A stretch of DNA of 64,000 nt from Chondrilla cf. caribensis (lineage: Eukaryota; Porifera; Demospongiae; Chondrillida; Chondrillidae), in NCBI GenBank assembly GCA_964020155.1, contig OZ026567.1, forward strand, positions 3,226,850 through 3,290,849. The letters are read 5' to 3'. Below are positions 13,157 through 35,540 of the stretch, in pieces. The notes beneath the pieces were generated by a model that did no database searches, was not told where the DNA came from, and saw nothing but the letters and a program-made list of their open reading frames with translations. Numbering within the stretch: the first letter of the stretch is position 1; every line of letters begins with the position of its first letter. Position numbers and translations under genes: made by a program.

Positions 13157-13817
13157 TGTACAGTGATGGTGTTGTAACTGTGTCACTTCTGAGCAGCTAT
13201 ACTGAATGAAGCCTGTACAGTATGCTATATTATAATATAATATATACTGTTTGTGTAATTGTAATAATACTATAGGGGAAACCCAAGGGGAACCCCTAGG
13301 GGAAACACCTGGGGAATACCCAACTTGTGTTAACTTTCTTATGTGTGAAGATGAGTCAGCAACCTTGTCAGTGTATATATCAAGTCACCTTCTCAGTTCA
13401 TTAGGCTGACTCAGCAGTTCATATGTGTTAACCCATCTATGACCTTTACACATGACCTTTACAAGAGTTATATGTAACCTTAGTTAGATGGTCAGGCCAA
13501 GCATTCATGAAACGTGTAATGATGATAAGATGTAATAGAGAAACACAAGAATGCAAACACAGTTCATGTACATTGTTTAATAATTAACACTACCCTGGTA
13601 ATGTTCAAGTGACCATGTGTATGTAATTAAATGTTCACTTATAACTTGGACTGCAGCTGCACTTAATTCCCGCATAAATTAGTGCTTATTCTGACAGTGT
13701 TAATTAGTATAATAAACACAGCCATGACTTGACTTTGAATTGATGGTCTCGGGCATATGTATGTTACTGTATAACTGTATAGCAGGGAATTTTCAGTTTT
13801 CTGTTAAATGATTCTCT
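13157..13817. other. Putative promoter/spacer upstream of the pseudokinase gene
   Basis: No coding exon was seen. It holds an AT-rich stretch, a short run of related GGGGAAACC-like units near 13275-13320, and then ordinary spacer up to the second foldback element. Confidence 0.35.
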
Positions 13818-14693
13818 CGCAGGTATAACATGTGAGATTCGAGGGCGTCGACTAGAATTTTGTGGTTAAGGTGTTATGTAAACAATTTAGTGGCCGATGT
13901 GTGGGCGAGTCACACGCAATTCGCGTGATGAGCAGGGACATTTTAAATTCGCGAATACGAAAGTGACGATATAATACAAACTGCACTCTTTTTTTCTTTT
14001 CTTTATAGATTTACGATAACTTGAACCTATTCTTATGCATAATATATGCGTAGAGACACCAACGTACGATGAATTATAGGCGTCAGAATTAAGTAGTCAT
14101 TATTACGTAATCTGAACCTCGTGACAGTAATGTGATTTGGAGTACTGTTCGAAGGATTTATCATTGCTTATGTTCTTGAAAAAAGCGTTTTTTATTACTG
14201 CAACCCAGAGCCACCCTGCGCGAAGACTAGATAGAAGAAGGGTTTAAACTAACTTTTCACCGCGGTGCTTGTTAATTTTCGCTCCCGTTGTCGAGATGTG
14301 ACGGTTTATGTTTAGTACCTCTTGCTGAAAACCGAGAAAAACCGTCATATCTCAGGATTGGAGGGATAAATTAACAAGCACCACGGTGAAAAGTTAGATG
14401 TCATTATCTGAAATGTTTCTAGCAAGAAACCTAAATTCGTAACATACATCTTAAAAAACGCTTTTTGATAAAAGCCTTTTTCATAGGTATTACAGTATAC
14501 TGGATATTTCCATCGAAAATGTACATTGCGAAATTTCTAAAGCTTCAAACCATAGCTATGATGTTCTAGAAATGTACACACTATTCTTTTCTGCATTCAA
14601 CTAATCCAGGAGGGAGAAACATGCAGAAAAGTTGAGGTTATTTTTCGGGCGGCCATTTTGTTCTCGGCACCGATCTCACATGTCATACCTGCG
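13818..14693. mobile_element. Foldback DNA element, copy 2 (876 bp)
   Basis: It has the same ends and the same nested internal inverted pair as the copy at 11380-12256 (here about 14250-14280 and 14370-14396), in the same orientation, with moderate divergence between copies. It lies between the start of the pseudokinase gene and the stop of the next RTK. No ORF. Confidence 0.85.
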
Positions 14694-14908
14694 CTTGTCA
14701 ATAATTGCATGTCATTGCCATACTCGGCAAACAGTTTCAATTACAGTACGTACGTGTATAAAGTAGTTTTGTATGTTCTACTATCTGTGTTCACTATATT
14801 ATTGTTAAAATTAGTGAATGTTTTTTTATGGCAAGGGTACAGAACTAAACTGTTCTATTTATTCACTCGTAGTACGATATGTGTATGGGTGTTCTTGCTT
14901 GTTCACTT

Positions 14909-23607
<8,699 letters not shown>

Positions 23608-24800
23608 GGCCCAGCTGTCTTCATCCAGACGCATATACCTCAGGCACTGTGGAACACTCCCTTTATATTGTAGCTGTTCCACTACTGAAGCCTTCCTATT
23701 GACTGTGCATACCGTACTCATTCAAGTGAGTTGTGGCTCCACAAAATCATTGTGTAGACACTCATCCTTATCTGTAGAGTGCCTTCTTTAGGGATTTGAA
23801 AAGCACACCATCTCTCAAAGTAGAAACAATAGCCAGAGACACACCACATTGCTAATGTTATGGAGACATTGCCGCCAGAGTGTGTATTGTATGGCCTCTT
23901 GTGGCGTACCGACTGCATACATGAAATTCCTTATATTGTGTCAATATTATGATTCTGACAATTCAATTCAAGTGCTGTCAGCTGATAATTTGCTTTCAGC
24001 TGTACATATTATTAATTGCGTGATGCACAGTCTTAGATGAAAACCTTTACTATGTATGAAATGTATAGCCTGTGCTTAACACATGATAGGTATTTACACA
24101 GTTGCATGCTATTATGGGTATCATTCAATGCAAATTGGCCTAAAGTATACAGTAACTGTTGTTCACTACTGTATAGTGGGAAATTTTCGTGGGACAAAAT
24201 TTTCACGGATTTCACGGTTGGCCTAACATCCGCGAAAATAAAATCCGCGAATTAGCACTCTGGTTGTACTGTCATGTGAATGTGGCCAGCATCTGCGAAA
24301 ATTTTATCCTGCGAAAATTTCCCACAGTATGGTATATTATACAAAACGTAGTATGTATGGGGAAATCAATAGTTGTAACCCTCAGTGTTGGGCTACAACA
24401 GAGATACTGATACTTTAGTGTGATTGATAATGAAGTTGCTGCCAAAGTTGCCTTGTAGAGACAGGTGTGCATGGTGACAGTACTTAGTATTGTGTCTATG
24501 CAGTATGGTGTCCCACTGGTGTATTACTCACTACTGTAGTATTACTATTGTATTGTGTTAATTGAAGGGCACTGTTGTGATGGAAGTGGGAACGAGTGTT
24601 GCTGGCTTAATAAAAAAGACGAAGTGTTCATACACGAAATAATGAATGCATAAATGATTTCAATAGAGACAATAATAATAAGTGATAGAAATTACAATCA
24701 TTAGTAGGAAGTAGGGAAATATATGTTTTCAGTGTATGCAAGGTGTCGACATGTTAAACACACATTTATCTTCACGATCTCCACAGGCTTACAGTTGTAG
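23608..24800. other. Intergenic spacer between two RTK genes
   Basis: It holds the likely promoter of the RTK starting at 23607, a MITE at 24167-24334 and the 3' flank of the next RTK. I saw no coding exon. Confidence 0.5.
24167..24334. mobile_element. MITE with AAAATTTTCGCGGAT motifs, copy 2
   Basis: The ends TACTGTATAGTGGGAAATTT and AAATTTCCCACAGTATGGTA are inverted copies. The interior carries ATCCGCGAAAAT-type blocks like those at 19703-19912. Intergenic, no ORF. Confidence 0.75.
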
Positions 24801-27800
24801 CTAAGCATTTTTCATGTAGATCAACTGTAGATCTTTGTACAGTTCTTGTCCATGTTCAAGTGGTGCTCCCAAAACAGAACACAATGGAGTATGGTGGTTA
24901 TTTCTGCTTTCCCATTTCAGAATTGAATTTGGATTGGAACCCAGTTCACTGTAGACCATGTCAAAGGTCAATCTCTTCTTCGGATCAGGCTCCCTATTGA
25001 TGTTGAGCAAAAGGTGAATAGATGCTTTACCACCAAATGTGAGTTGACTTACCAGCATTTGACCATGATGGCATAAATCCCCCTAGGGCACCCAGGTGGG
25101 GGAGGCTGGTTGTACTTTGAATTCAGTGCATCGACCACCTGTGTCATTTAAGACGCATTAACCATAGGTAACTTTACCTACAGTGAATATTCGTTAAACC
25201 GCCACAATTGGTTCAGGCGAATTTTTGTCGGATTATACTGATCTTCTTCGGGATGTCTCCTACCAGTTGTCGCACAATTTGTACGTTCTGCGTCTTTGGG
25301 TACTTTTTTCTACTTCTGCTTCATTGTCAAGTCAATTTTAGAACGCTTTGCTGCTATTTTGTTCTACACTAAGACAGCTTCTTAAAACTTGGATTATCTG
25401 TAACTGAAGTCCATACGAAAGTGCAAATTGGTACACAGATGAATGGCGGATGGCAGAATTGCGAGATGGCGGATTACTTGTGTAGCGTAGCCATACAAGC
25501 GAATTTGTTCCATAATAATATGGCGGATAAAACGGTTTGGTGGATTAACCAGGGGTGGATTAACGAATATTCACTGTATGAGTATCATGAATGTAATTAC
25601 CTGTTGAATTGTGAATGTGTGGAATGGCCTGTGCCCGAGTGACCATATCTCGTACATGACCATCCCATAACTCCACACATCACTCTTTGTGGAGTATCGC
25701 TTGTAGAAAATGGCCTCAGGAGCTGTCCACTTGACTGGTATATGACCTCCCTTTGGTTTGTAGTAGTAATCCTCTTCAAGATCATGAGACATCCCAAAAT
25801 CAGCAATCTATCATAGAAATCATAATGTTACAGAATAAGATTTATTCAGATAGTATCACACAGTGATATACTTATGTTTGTATGCACCCTCACCCATACA
25901 TGTATCCTCACCTTACACTTGATGTCTGCTGTGAGTAGCACATTCCTAGCAGCAAGATCACGATGTATGAAACCTTTCTGGGATAAGTACCTCATTCCGT
26001 CTGCTATCTCCTGACAGAACCTCAGTAGATCGTAGCATAGTTGCTTTTCCCCAACTCTGTAGTCTGAACCACTGCATGTAGCAGAAAATTTTCAAAGATT
26101 CGTTTTAACAAATTAATATTTCACACAAGCAGGTACCAAGACCTCAGATTTGACTAGTGTACATGTAGTACAGGACGTCGTGCTTAATTGTATAGAATAA
26201 GGCCTTATACATAGCAATATGTGTGTGTGCGTAAGTGCATGCGTGTGTGCGTGCGTGCATGTGCTGTAAGTGCAAGATATGTGCAGGTTTACAACTATGC
26301 ACTTACAGATTGCTACAATAGCAGAACCTATACAGATTGGAATATATCATCACAATAGATGTACATTGTACATAGGGGTGTCTGTACCTATCCTTGAGAA
26401 ACTCCAAATGTTCCTTCAAATCGCCTTTAGCAAGAAATTCCATCACTACAATGGGCTATGTATTGAGATGACAAACAGTTTCATGTTACGTTAGGTTATG
26501 ATATTACATCAAGTATTGAACTCACAAAGTGCATGTCTTTTACAACTCCATAGGCCTTCACGATGTGTGGGTGGTTGAACTGTCCAATAGTAGCTGCTTC
26601 TTGAAGCAGTTTAACTCTTTCGTTATTTGATGCTGTGGACTTGAGTGTCTTCAGAGCTACTGTTTGAGTCCTTCCTGTTGTTGACTTCCACTGTCCCTTG
26701 TAGACTACACCAAATTCCCCTTCTCCCAGTTGCTTTTCCATTTCAATTTTGGATTTCGGGATATCCAAGTGGCCAGTGATTTGTCCATAGATGGCATCGA
26801 CTGTCCTCCCAGGAGTCCAATACTGTGGTTCCTGTGTTATGGAGACGCATACAACTTGTGTCTGTGGTTGATTGTATTAGATTAAGTACATACCGTACAC
26901 AGGAGTAGGGACGTATACAGATCAATGTACAGTATTATAACAACACTACCATTGTGCATCCTATGCACATATTATGTATTTATATGGTTATCAATCATTT
27001 TACTTCGAAGAATAGCTAAGGTACACTATGTGGTAGGTTGTGTGGACAGGTCAAAGTGCAAAGTGTGCATGTATATGCATGCTATTTGCACACTTCCCTC
27101 TTCCATGGTACACTACCAATGGGTATGTACTATGATTGTTATTAGAATTTGTTTATAAATTACCTAGCAATTCATTGTTCAGCTGCTGTACGGGAGTGAG
27201 TATTATTGTATATGGAAACATACCACACACCAAATAAAGTGCGTCGGGTTGGGCTGTAGTGATTACAGACACTCCAGCGGATTGTTAACTTTGACTTTGT
27301 CCTTATAAACATCAAGCCGAAGTGTCTGTATGTCTGCTGCAGCCCTACCGAGGTACTTGGCTATTACATACATCAAACATTTGACACCAGATACGTACAT
27401 CATAATAGCTCACCTCATCAACACATTGTGTATTTGCATAATGTTCAAGCGTGTTGACAGCAATTTCATAGTTGTTGGGTTGATCATGTGGCAGTATGAG
27501 AGGAGTCATATTGGCTTCATCATATATTAACAACTCAGATTGATGGTTGCTGTTCTGTCCACTATCTTGCATCCTAATTCCTTCAGCGGTTGTTTCATAT
27601 GATTGCGCTATGTTGAGGGTGTCTGTTACAGTGGTAGATTGTATAGGAGATTGTCACCATGAGACAAATTACTTGATTCCACTGTATATGGACTAAAATC
27701 CCTTAGGAAGATCCCATGTCTTTGTACCAATGTGGTATGGGCCTATTAGTTTTTGGCTTAGCAACTGTATTGTTGCTAATACAGGCAGTGGTGAATTTCG

Positions 27801-30800
27801 CATATACGTATTCAGTATAATACCTACATACATAGCACAGTAAGCATGTATCCGCTGTGTATAGTATGTACATACCTCTCTGTGCAGTTGACATATCGTA
27901 GTGTATGACTGTATGTACAATGTGTATGTATATGTAATATCAGATTCTACATCCGATTCAGTACACCGAGGGCGTACCTTCCTTTCTGTTTCTGTGCACT
28001 TTCACTGCTAATATTCCGATAGCGACCAGAAGTCCAATCACGATCAGCAGTAGAACAACCAGTAGTACACCCAGTACTATGACAACCGTGCCTCTGTTCT
28101 CACTGGTATCTATTATGCAATGTGATGTGTTTGTGTACGCGTGGGAATGAGGATGTGATTATGTATTTTAGTGCAATGTTTTTTCATAACTATTGACCTT
28201 TTCACACATAATTGGTGCTACATACTTTGTACATATCGCCAGTTATGCACACAATAGTAATGGTTGTATCCCATTTCTAAGGTCTATTGCCTAGACAACC
28301 TCAAGGAAATGGTCCTATTTGGACGTGTTATTTGTACTTTGTGACTGTTGTGCACTAAAATGACATTTGTCACCTACCAGTTTTGGTGAAGTGACTTATT
28401 ACACTTGTAGTGATTTACAAGCCAATCTAACACTATAGGTTGCCCTGGTAACAATGTACAGAGTTATATATATGTTTACAGACATCCCTATTCATACTAT
28501 ATGTCATATATCCACCTATTATTCCCTATTCTTACAATATGTCATGTATCCACCTTTTATTATCATACTTGTAACTTATGCACTGTGTACAGTTCAACTT
28601 GCTTAGTAAGTCCCTTGAAGAGCATATTACATCTGTACATCCAACAGAGGTACAGGGTATTGATGCTGGTTGACATACAGTAGTGTACATGAGTTGTATG
28701 TTTTATCAGGAGTGTATATGTTCCAACTGGTTGCAGTGTACTTACTGAGCAAGTTGTACTGTATGTATCTGTAGACATTGGTGCTTTAACTCACTCATTT
28801 GCACTGTTGGTGTACTACTCGAAATATCAGTTGTCAGCAATCTAGGAAGTAAAAACATTGATTTTTGAATGAATTGTGGGTAAATACATGCATGAGTGTA
28901 CTAGATACAGAGGTACATTGTCAGTGTATGTACGTACCATGTACCACATGCCTACCTCGCAGTTACTGATGTTGGCATGGCGATGTCTATATTTGATGTG
29001 ATGACGTCTTTCTCTGACACCGTACTTTTTGTCACTAATGATTAAAAGGAAAAAGTTGAGGTGGCATTGACAACCTAAGGGTGGGATAATGACTTGTGCA
29101 CGTGGTTGGGATATTTATTTCACTACTCATAAAAGTTTGAAGAACCATCAATACTGAGCATGTTCATTCTTAAACCAACATACGTAATGATTGACATGTA
29201 CATATGTACATATCGCACTCTTTTTTTCGTGGAAGTAAATTTTCGGAAATAAACAAAGTTCATGTTTTTATTTTTGTGAATGAACATAGCTTAGTTTATA
29301 TTATAGTATACACGTTATAATCAATATTTGGCTGGAAAGGTTGAGTACGTCCCTCGTTTTCCATCTGAAGTCTTCAGTTTCTGCTGCATTCTTAACTTTA
29401 TTTGCAGCCAAGAAAGCTGCTTCAGTTGAAAATGGAATTGACTTCACTGGGATTTGCCTCAGTCCTAGGAGTCTTGATGTCCTTCACCATACTGTTTGGA
29501 AACAAGTCGAGACACAATCCAGCGCACGCTAGTATATGATGAATAGTAGTTATACATAACATATTTCTATTGCAGTGAATATGTTGTTGAGCGTGGTTAA
29601 ATTTGCTTTTTTGCAAATCTTACATCATTTGTGAGGTTTGCGAAAGTTTAGTCTTGCGAAAAAAATTACAGAGAGTACGGTATATTATTCTAAATATTAA
29701 AATTAATTGATTTATAATGATTATTAACAATTCACTGTGTATCATTGACAGCCAACAGCTGAGTGTTCACCCTTGTCCACATATTGAATGACAGCTAATG
29801 TTACCTATTTTGGTCAATGGTAACTTTACAATATGCCATACTGTACCAATACTTAGCACATAAGATCCCATTGAGGTAGTAAACATATCAATGAAGGGTG
29901 TGACGATAACTACTTCAGTGGCAACCTGTATACAACTAGAATGGAGAGTACTACATACATCATAATATCTTTACCTGATATTTCCTCTGGAGTGAAGTCC
30001 ACTTGTATGAGAGGTAGTAGTACTGTTCTCCCTCCATCCCCCAACTGGTGCTCAGTTAGCAGTACTGGGATGTGCTCCCTTTTATCCATACCCCCACTAT
30101 ACCTTGGCACAGTGATTTCCATAATGTCAAATTCTAGTATCATGTTGGATGAGATTGTATTCAGGGTAGCACTATCCTGTACCTTTACAGTAGTGTCACT
30201 ACTGAAAGTAGTTCTATCAGCTATGACGCCTAATTCAATATTTATAGCTCTCTCATTCTGTCTCCTCCAAACCGAGAGAGTGAGTTGAAGATTATTATCC
30301 CATGTCATCCCTGCTATTGTTGAATACGGTATGGTGACACTGTTGAGTGTCCCATTACATGTGAACATTAGTTCAGGATATAGGAAGCTCCCTCCATCAA
30401 CATCAAGTACTTCATAGTTGTCCCATTCCTCTACTGGTGGTATGGTTTGGGTGAATCCTCTCAGACAGGGATCTACGCAGTAAATTAATGGTTTTCATTA
30501 AATTCTGTACTAACACATAGATGATAGAAACACTGTTTTTTCCACCAATTAACCATAAACAAGAAGTTAACAAGCCACTGGTGGTGTACTGTAGATGGCA
30601 GTGGTGTAGAGAGTATCTTCAGGTCACTTAGCTGTGGTAGCTAATGAAAGTTGTGTCAATGTTCAACTCTATGCTAAGTGTGCAGATTACCTCTTAATAT
30701 GTCTGTTAACCTACTGAAGAATGAATTCTATCCTCAAAGTAGTCTCAAACTGCACACTAGGATGTGTATCTGGATATTCACTAGCCTAACAGGTTGTTTT

Positions 30801-30940
30801 AGGTTCAGCTCAGCTCTAACCATCTACCAACTTCAACACTCCCTAACTCTCTCACCTGAATCAGCTTCACTTCCAAGAAAATAATCTGCACTGACACCAA
30901 AGAATATCAACCATTGAAAGAGTTGAAGAGATTTAGCCAT
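24801..30940 (-). CDS. Receptor tyrosine kinase with shared extracellular module, 684 aa
   Basis: Twelve exons: 30940-30856 (signal peptide), 30472-29975 (module), 29034-28956, 28841-28795, 28109-27978 (membrane), 27622-27414, 26831-26526, 26455-26388, 26056-25912, 25807-25601, 25138-25053, 24993-24801; total 2055 bases, all in phase. Module about residues 29-194, stalk to 236, membrane about 245-270, kinase about 365-645. [36 protein letters not shown] and WTAPEA are present, so it should be catalytic. The juxtamembrane exon has SYETT, IYDEA and NYEIA. The C-tail carries [18 protein letters not shown], a motif shared with the RTKs at 44624 and 54088. A MITE sits in the intron before exon 25807-25601. 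Confidence 0.9.
25181..25576. mobile_element. Tigger-like MITE (396 bp)
   Basis: The ends CAGTGAATATTCGTTAA and TTAACGAATATTCACTG are inverted copies, flanked by TA on both sides (25179-25180, 25577-25578). There is no long ORF. It lies within an intron; its right end is about 25 bases from the donor of the next exon (25601). Confidence 0.85.
27030..27369. mobile_element. Hairpin MITE of the GTGGTATGTTGTGTGG family, copy 1
   Basis: It begins GTGGTAGGTTGTGTGG and ends GAGGTACTTGGCTATTACAT. The right half is an imperfect inverted repeat containing CTGTAGTGATTACAGACACT and GTGTCTGTATGTCTGCTGCA. Relatives lie at 48189-48494 and 49011-49334. It partly underlies the intron next to exon 27622-27414. 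Confidence 0.65.
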
Positions 30941-31013
30941 TTTGATGTCTAAACTGGCTGGAGATGGAGACTAAGCATCACCAGGAGACGTGTGACACGA
31001 AGTGGAGGCTGGT

Positions 31014-31050
31014 ATTGGTATGTGGCCTTTTTGGTAGGTGTCCAACTGTT
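31014..31050 (-). promoter_or_regulatory. Conserved upstream element of RTK 24801-30940
   Basis: On the plus strand it reads GGTATGTGGCCTTTTTGGTA then GGTGTCCAACT, about 75 bases upstream of the ATG at 30940. Close copies stand upstream of the short receptors (40028-40062, 36019-36050) and of two signal-exon relics (32098-32130, 36966-37000). Position and conservation suggest a core-promoter or 5' UTR element; this is inference. Confidence 0.4.
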
Positions 31051-31192
31051 AGTGTAAACTAACTGCATAAATGGTGAATCATGAATAATGGTTAGCCATG
31101 AATACCATTATCTTTATCAATGAATTAAATTATCTGTGATGTCTTCAGGACTGCATACATCATTATTCGATTATGGATGAATATTTGCACTC

Positions 31193-32060
31193 CGGACCTA
31201 CCTTATGTGATTGAAGGCTGTGTATGCCTGGATTGAAGGAGGCAGCATTGCCTTAGTATGGAGACCTATGAGGTCCTTGTATTTGATGTGCTCATTCTCA
31301 TCCCCCTGTTCCACCTCGTGTCCTGGTCTCCTTCGTTCATACAGTCTCACAGCAGCAGTACATTACCTTTGTATGTAGCCTCCATTTGTGTAAGCACTAC
31401 AGATATCAGTGAATAGTTTAAATCATTAGTCCAGGGATGTGTGTGGTAATTGGACCTAGCTGGATAAAGGCACCTCTGATCCACTTGTACTGTGTGGTAC
31501 AATATGCAGTTTGTATACATTAGTTTGACCTAGGTATGTCCTTTGTTGACATTGTGGGTGTGAGTGTAAACATGCCAGCTACTTCCTGTTTAAATGTTAC
31601 ACACTAGCTGACCACTCAACACTTCCTTCATCCATCATTATTGTGTTACAGTGGACTTTGCTACCTCAGTGGATTGCTGGTGTACTGTTGTCAGTGTGAT
31701 GTGGAATGTAAATATGACCAATAATATAAAGTGTAGCAGTATTTATTCACTTAACCATTGGCTACTATTCTATAGTATCCAATAGTTGTTGTGCTATACA
31801 ATATTTACCTCAAACTGTGGTAATTGGTCCAATTCATCTTTTAATATGTGTAGAATACTGAATAGCAATTTCCAGCTTTAAACCAGAGTTTCAAACTATA
31901 TACTAGTATTGTATCTGGATATTCACCAGCCTAACAGTACAATTTAGGTTCAGCTCAGCTCTAATCTTCCGCCAACTTCAATGCTCCCTAACTCTCTCAC
32001 CTGAATCAGCTGAAGACATTGAAGAGTTGAAGACATTCAGCCATTTTCCTGCTCTAAAAT
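31193..32060 (-). pseudogene. Debris of a short kinase-less receptor
   Basis: Plus bases 31193-31395 match the membrane/tail exon of the gene at 32591-35534, but with deletions inside the membrane segment and frame breaks. Bases 31400-31620 match the intron and stalk exon around 33370-33540. A shortened signal-peptide exon follows at about 31999-32060, and the module exon is missing. It is a decayed, internally deleted relative. Confidence 0.75.
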
Positions 32061-32590
32061 GGCTGCAGACCAAACATCTTGTGGTAGTGGAGGCTGGTGT
32101 TGGTATGTGGCCTTTTGTGTAGGTCTCCAACACAGCATACAATATGACCATGAATGTAATCAACCAATGAATTCCATTAACTAGTTCAAATAAATAATGG
32201 TATTTGCAAGGTCTTCAGGTAACCTCTTCATAGTATGTATGCAGAATGGGAATATGACGTGTAAAATCAATAAAGCAGCATATCATTATTGTGAACAGTT
32301 AAGATGTTTGCCATGCTTGCATTTATGCTGAGAAGGGATCTTTGAAGGACTACTGGTTTATAATACATATTGTTAATAACTAGAATTTCTGATCAAATGG
32401 TCCAGGAGGACATTTATGTCAAATACATACATAATGTTACGATGTCAAAGAAGTGTTTTAAATGGCTAAGGTGCATATTAGCTTTATATTGTTTCTTATA
32501 ATAAGGGCTTGCTATATGTATGCTATGCAAATATTGTACTTCAGCAATAGTATGAAATATTCCTTTAGATGGCGTCCAGTTAGGTCAACA

Positions 32591-32942
32591 TCATATGTAC
32601 ATTGGGTCAGTTGGCCTATATGCTGGAGAAGGCTGCATTTCAACATCATCTTCATTATTGTATATATTTGCTTCTTCATAAACTGGTCCAGTCCCATCCT
32701 CTTGTTCCACCTCAAGTGTCCTGGTCTTCTTCACTCTTACAGTCTTACAGCAGAAGTACATGACCAGTACAGTCACTACTACTGTCAGTACAGTAGCCTC
32801 TATTTGTGTGAGCACTACAGCCAGACCCACTGACAATCCAAGTGATAGGGACTCTGTATATGTAATTGATATATGTATAATTATTGTTATATATTGTGAA
32901 ATGGTTGAGTCCCAGTAGTGTGCATACATACATGTGCGTGCA

Positions 32943-33010
<68 letters not shown>

Positions 33011-33065
33011 CGTGTGCGTATGTACATGTGTGCGTGTGCGTGTGTGTGTGTGCGTGTGTGTATGT

Positions 33066-33123
<58 letters not shown>

Positions 33124-35534
33124 GTGCATGTATGTACATACGTACCTGTGGTGGTTGGTGACGGACTTGCATTGCCCTGTGTGCAACTGCAGTGTTACCA
33201 TGAAATTATAGTTGTACTTTTGCCACATAAATAAATGTACACATATCAAGTAAGGCTCATGTGTTCTCATTATCACATTGAAATACGTAATCGTGATGAG
33301 CTTGCTGGTCTAACTTCATCAATCCTTGAAATCTGTCAGACATTCATACAATTCAATAATCTCAGTGATATTTCTCCAGGGATGCATGTGATAGTTGAGA
33401 CTAGCTTGCTATAGGAACCTCTGATCTACGTACATGGACTGTGTATTACAATGCACGGAATGTACATGTTGACCTACATGTCTCCTGCTGTTGACACTGT
33501 AGGCGTGGCTGTAATCACACCAGCTGCTTGTGAACTACCTGTTGAAATATTACATATGTTGTACTTATACGCATACACCAGCTCATTGTTAATATGGTGG
33601 TATCTTGTTAATCCAACATCCCCTTTATCCAGTTACCAAGTGTAGTAGTAGCAGTAGTAGTAGTAGTAGTGGAGGTGTTTCTCACACAAGGTGTACAAAT
33701 TTGAGGAGTCTCAGATCTATTATTTCCTATCTCCTGGAATGGAGATGCCACCAACTTCTACTGATATGAAACCATGTGTTCAGCTAGCGATAAGTGGATA
33801 GCATATGATGGTGTTCGTACATACATACAATGTACAGAGTTCAGAGGGTGAGTGTATTATATATGTTTTACTCCCAAGTGTCCATGACTTAACCAGTGTA
33901 GCATCCATTGATCACAAATATTTCAAAATTGCATCAATTGAATGCGTAGGAGCTTCAATTGCTGTATAACGGCACCGTGGCAAGGGATGCTATATACGTC
34001 AATTATGAAGTACGTAACAGCATGCATAATGCTTCATGCTCATGTCTGCTCAATATACAATGTTGGTATATTGAGCAAAGTACAAGATTGAAATAATGAT
34101 GAACCGCTCTTCATTTGTTGCCTGATATGTTGAAGTGTGTACTTGTCTCGCTGTTTATGAGGCCTACCTTGTACTGGCTCACTGCTGCTGAACTCCACAT
34201 GTATGATGGGGACCAGTGGACATCCCGGTGGGGTACATCTCTGCTGGTTCTCGGTGAGGAGAAATGGTACATGTTCTCTCTTGTCCCCTCCCCCATGACG
34301 CCGAACAATAAACTGAAGAATGTCATACTTCTGTATATTGATGGCGGATTGTAGTGTGGCATTCCCTTTTACGTTTTCTGTTGCACTCTCGTTGCCTATG
34401 GTTACATCTGGTAATTGCAAGTTCACTCCCTCTTGTGAATAGCCTCCCTCATTCTGTCTCCTCCAAACTGCCAGTTCAAGTGACAGTTTGTCATCCCATG
34501 GTATCCCTTGTATTGTTGAATACGGTATGGTGACACTGTTGAGTGTCCCATTACATGTGAACATTAGTTCAGGATATAGGAATCTCCCTCCATTAACATC
34601 AAGTACTTCATAGCTGTCCCATTCCTCTACTGGTGGTATGGTTTGGGTGAATCCTCTCAGACAGGGATCTACGCAGTAAATGAATAGTTTTCACTTCTGT
34701 ACTAACACATAGGTGATATATGCACAGCTATTTCCACTAATTGACCACAAACAAGAAGTTTGTAAGTTGTGAGTCACTCTCGGCATAGCTATAATCTCGT
34801 GTAGCCCAGACCCGCTTCTTTCCTCATGACATCATGCGGTTACCATGGATAGGTTATGTATGTGATAATTTGCATTCCTATGATTTAACACCTCGAGGGC
34901 TGAAATGAAATTGGTATGGGCTGTTGACCAAACCCCCTCTAGCCGACCACATGACGTGAGCAGTTAGCGAGGTTAATTGATATTGACCTATCCTTAGCGG
35001 GGTAAGAAGTTGTAGCCCACACATCTAATTAGTCTAAAGTGTGGCAATAAAAGGTCATGATAAATTTACCTCACTAAACTGCTTGGTGATTATGACGTCA
35101 TGTGGAGGCAAGAAGTGGGTTGGGCTACGGGAGACTAACATTGCTATAGAGATTAAAGTGAGGTCACTTGGAGTGGTGTTTGAAAGTAATAATCCTACCA
35201 GCTTGCATGCAAGTACATATGTGTGTATGTATAGGGCAGTTAGTGACAGATAACTCTAAACTTTGCAAAATGTGCAGATTACCTCTTATTATGTCTGTTA
35301 ATATGTTGAAGAATCATTTCTACCCTCAAAGTAGTCTCAAACTACACACTAGGATGGGTATCTGGATATTTGCTAGCCTAACAGCCCACATTTTAGGTTC
35401 AGCTCAGTTCTAACCTTCTACCAACTTCAACACTCCCTAACTCTCTCACCAGAATCAGCTTCACTTCCAAGGAAATAGCCTGCACTGACACCAAACAATG
35501 TCAACCATTGAAAGAGTTGAAGAGATTCAGCCAT
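32591..35534 (-). CDS. Short kinase-less receptor with shared extracellular module, 316 aa
   Basis: Five exons: 35534-35450 (signal peptide), 34668-34168 (module), 33538-33478, 33186-33146 (stalk), 32853-32591 (membrane and tail, stop TGA at 32593). They sum to 951 bases, all in phase. The module starts [17 protein letters not shown] and is close to that of the RTK at 24801. The membrane segment follows [20 protein letters not shown]. The tail of about 50 residues begins [15 protein letters not shown] and contains [12 protein letters not shown] (fits a Grb2 SH2 site), AYRPTD and a terminal MYI. No kinase exon exists before the next gene downstream. Its likely role is a co-receptor, adaptor-binding receptor or decoy. 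Confidence 0.9.
32944..33120. repeat. (TG)n microsatellite
   Basis: A long TG run with CG/TA interruptions in the last intron of the short receptor. The paralogue at 37465-39985 has a longer tract at the same intron position, so the tract predates the duplication. Confidence 0.95.
33642..33670. repeat. (TAG)n microsatellite
   Basis: A TAG triplet run in the intron before the stalk exon. The paralogue has a longer run at 38698-38733. Confidence 0.85.
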
Positions 35535-35540
35535 TTTGAT

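Noticed and set aside
29219..29690. Possible third copy of the AAAATTTTCGCGGAT MITE
   Set aside because: Only scattered motif similarity and one terminus-like end (TACCGTACTC complement at the right) were seen; the left end is not convincing.
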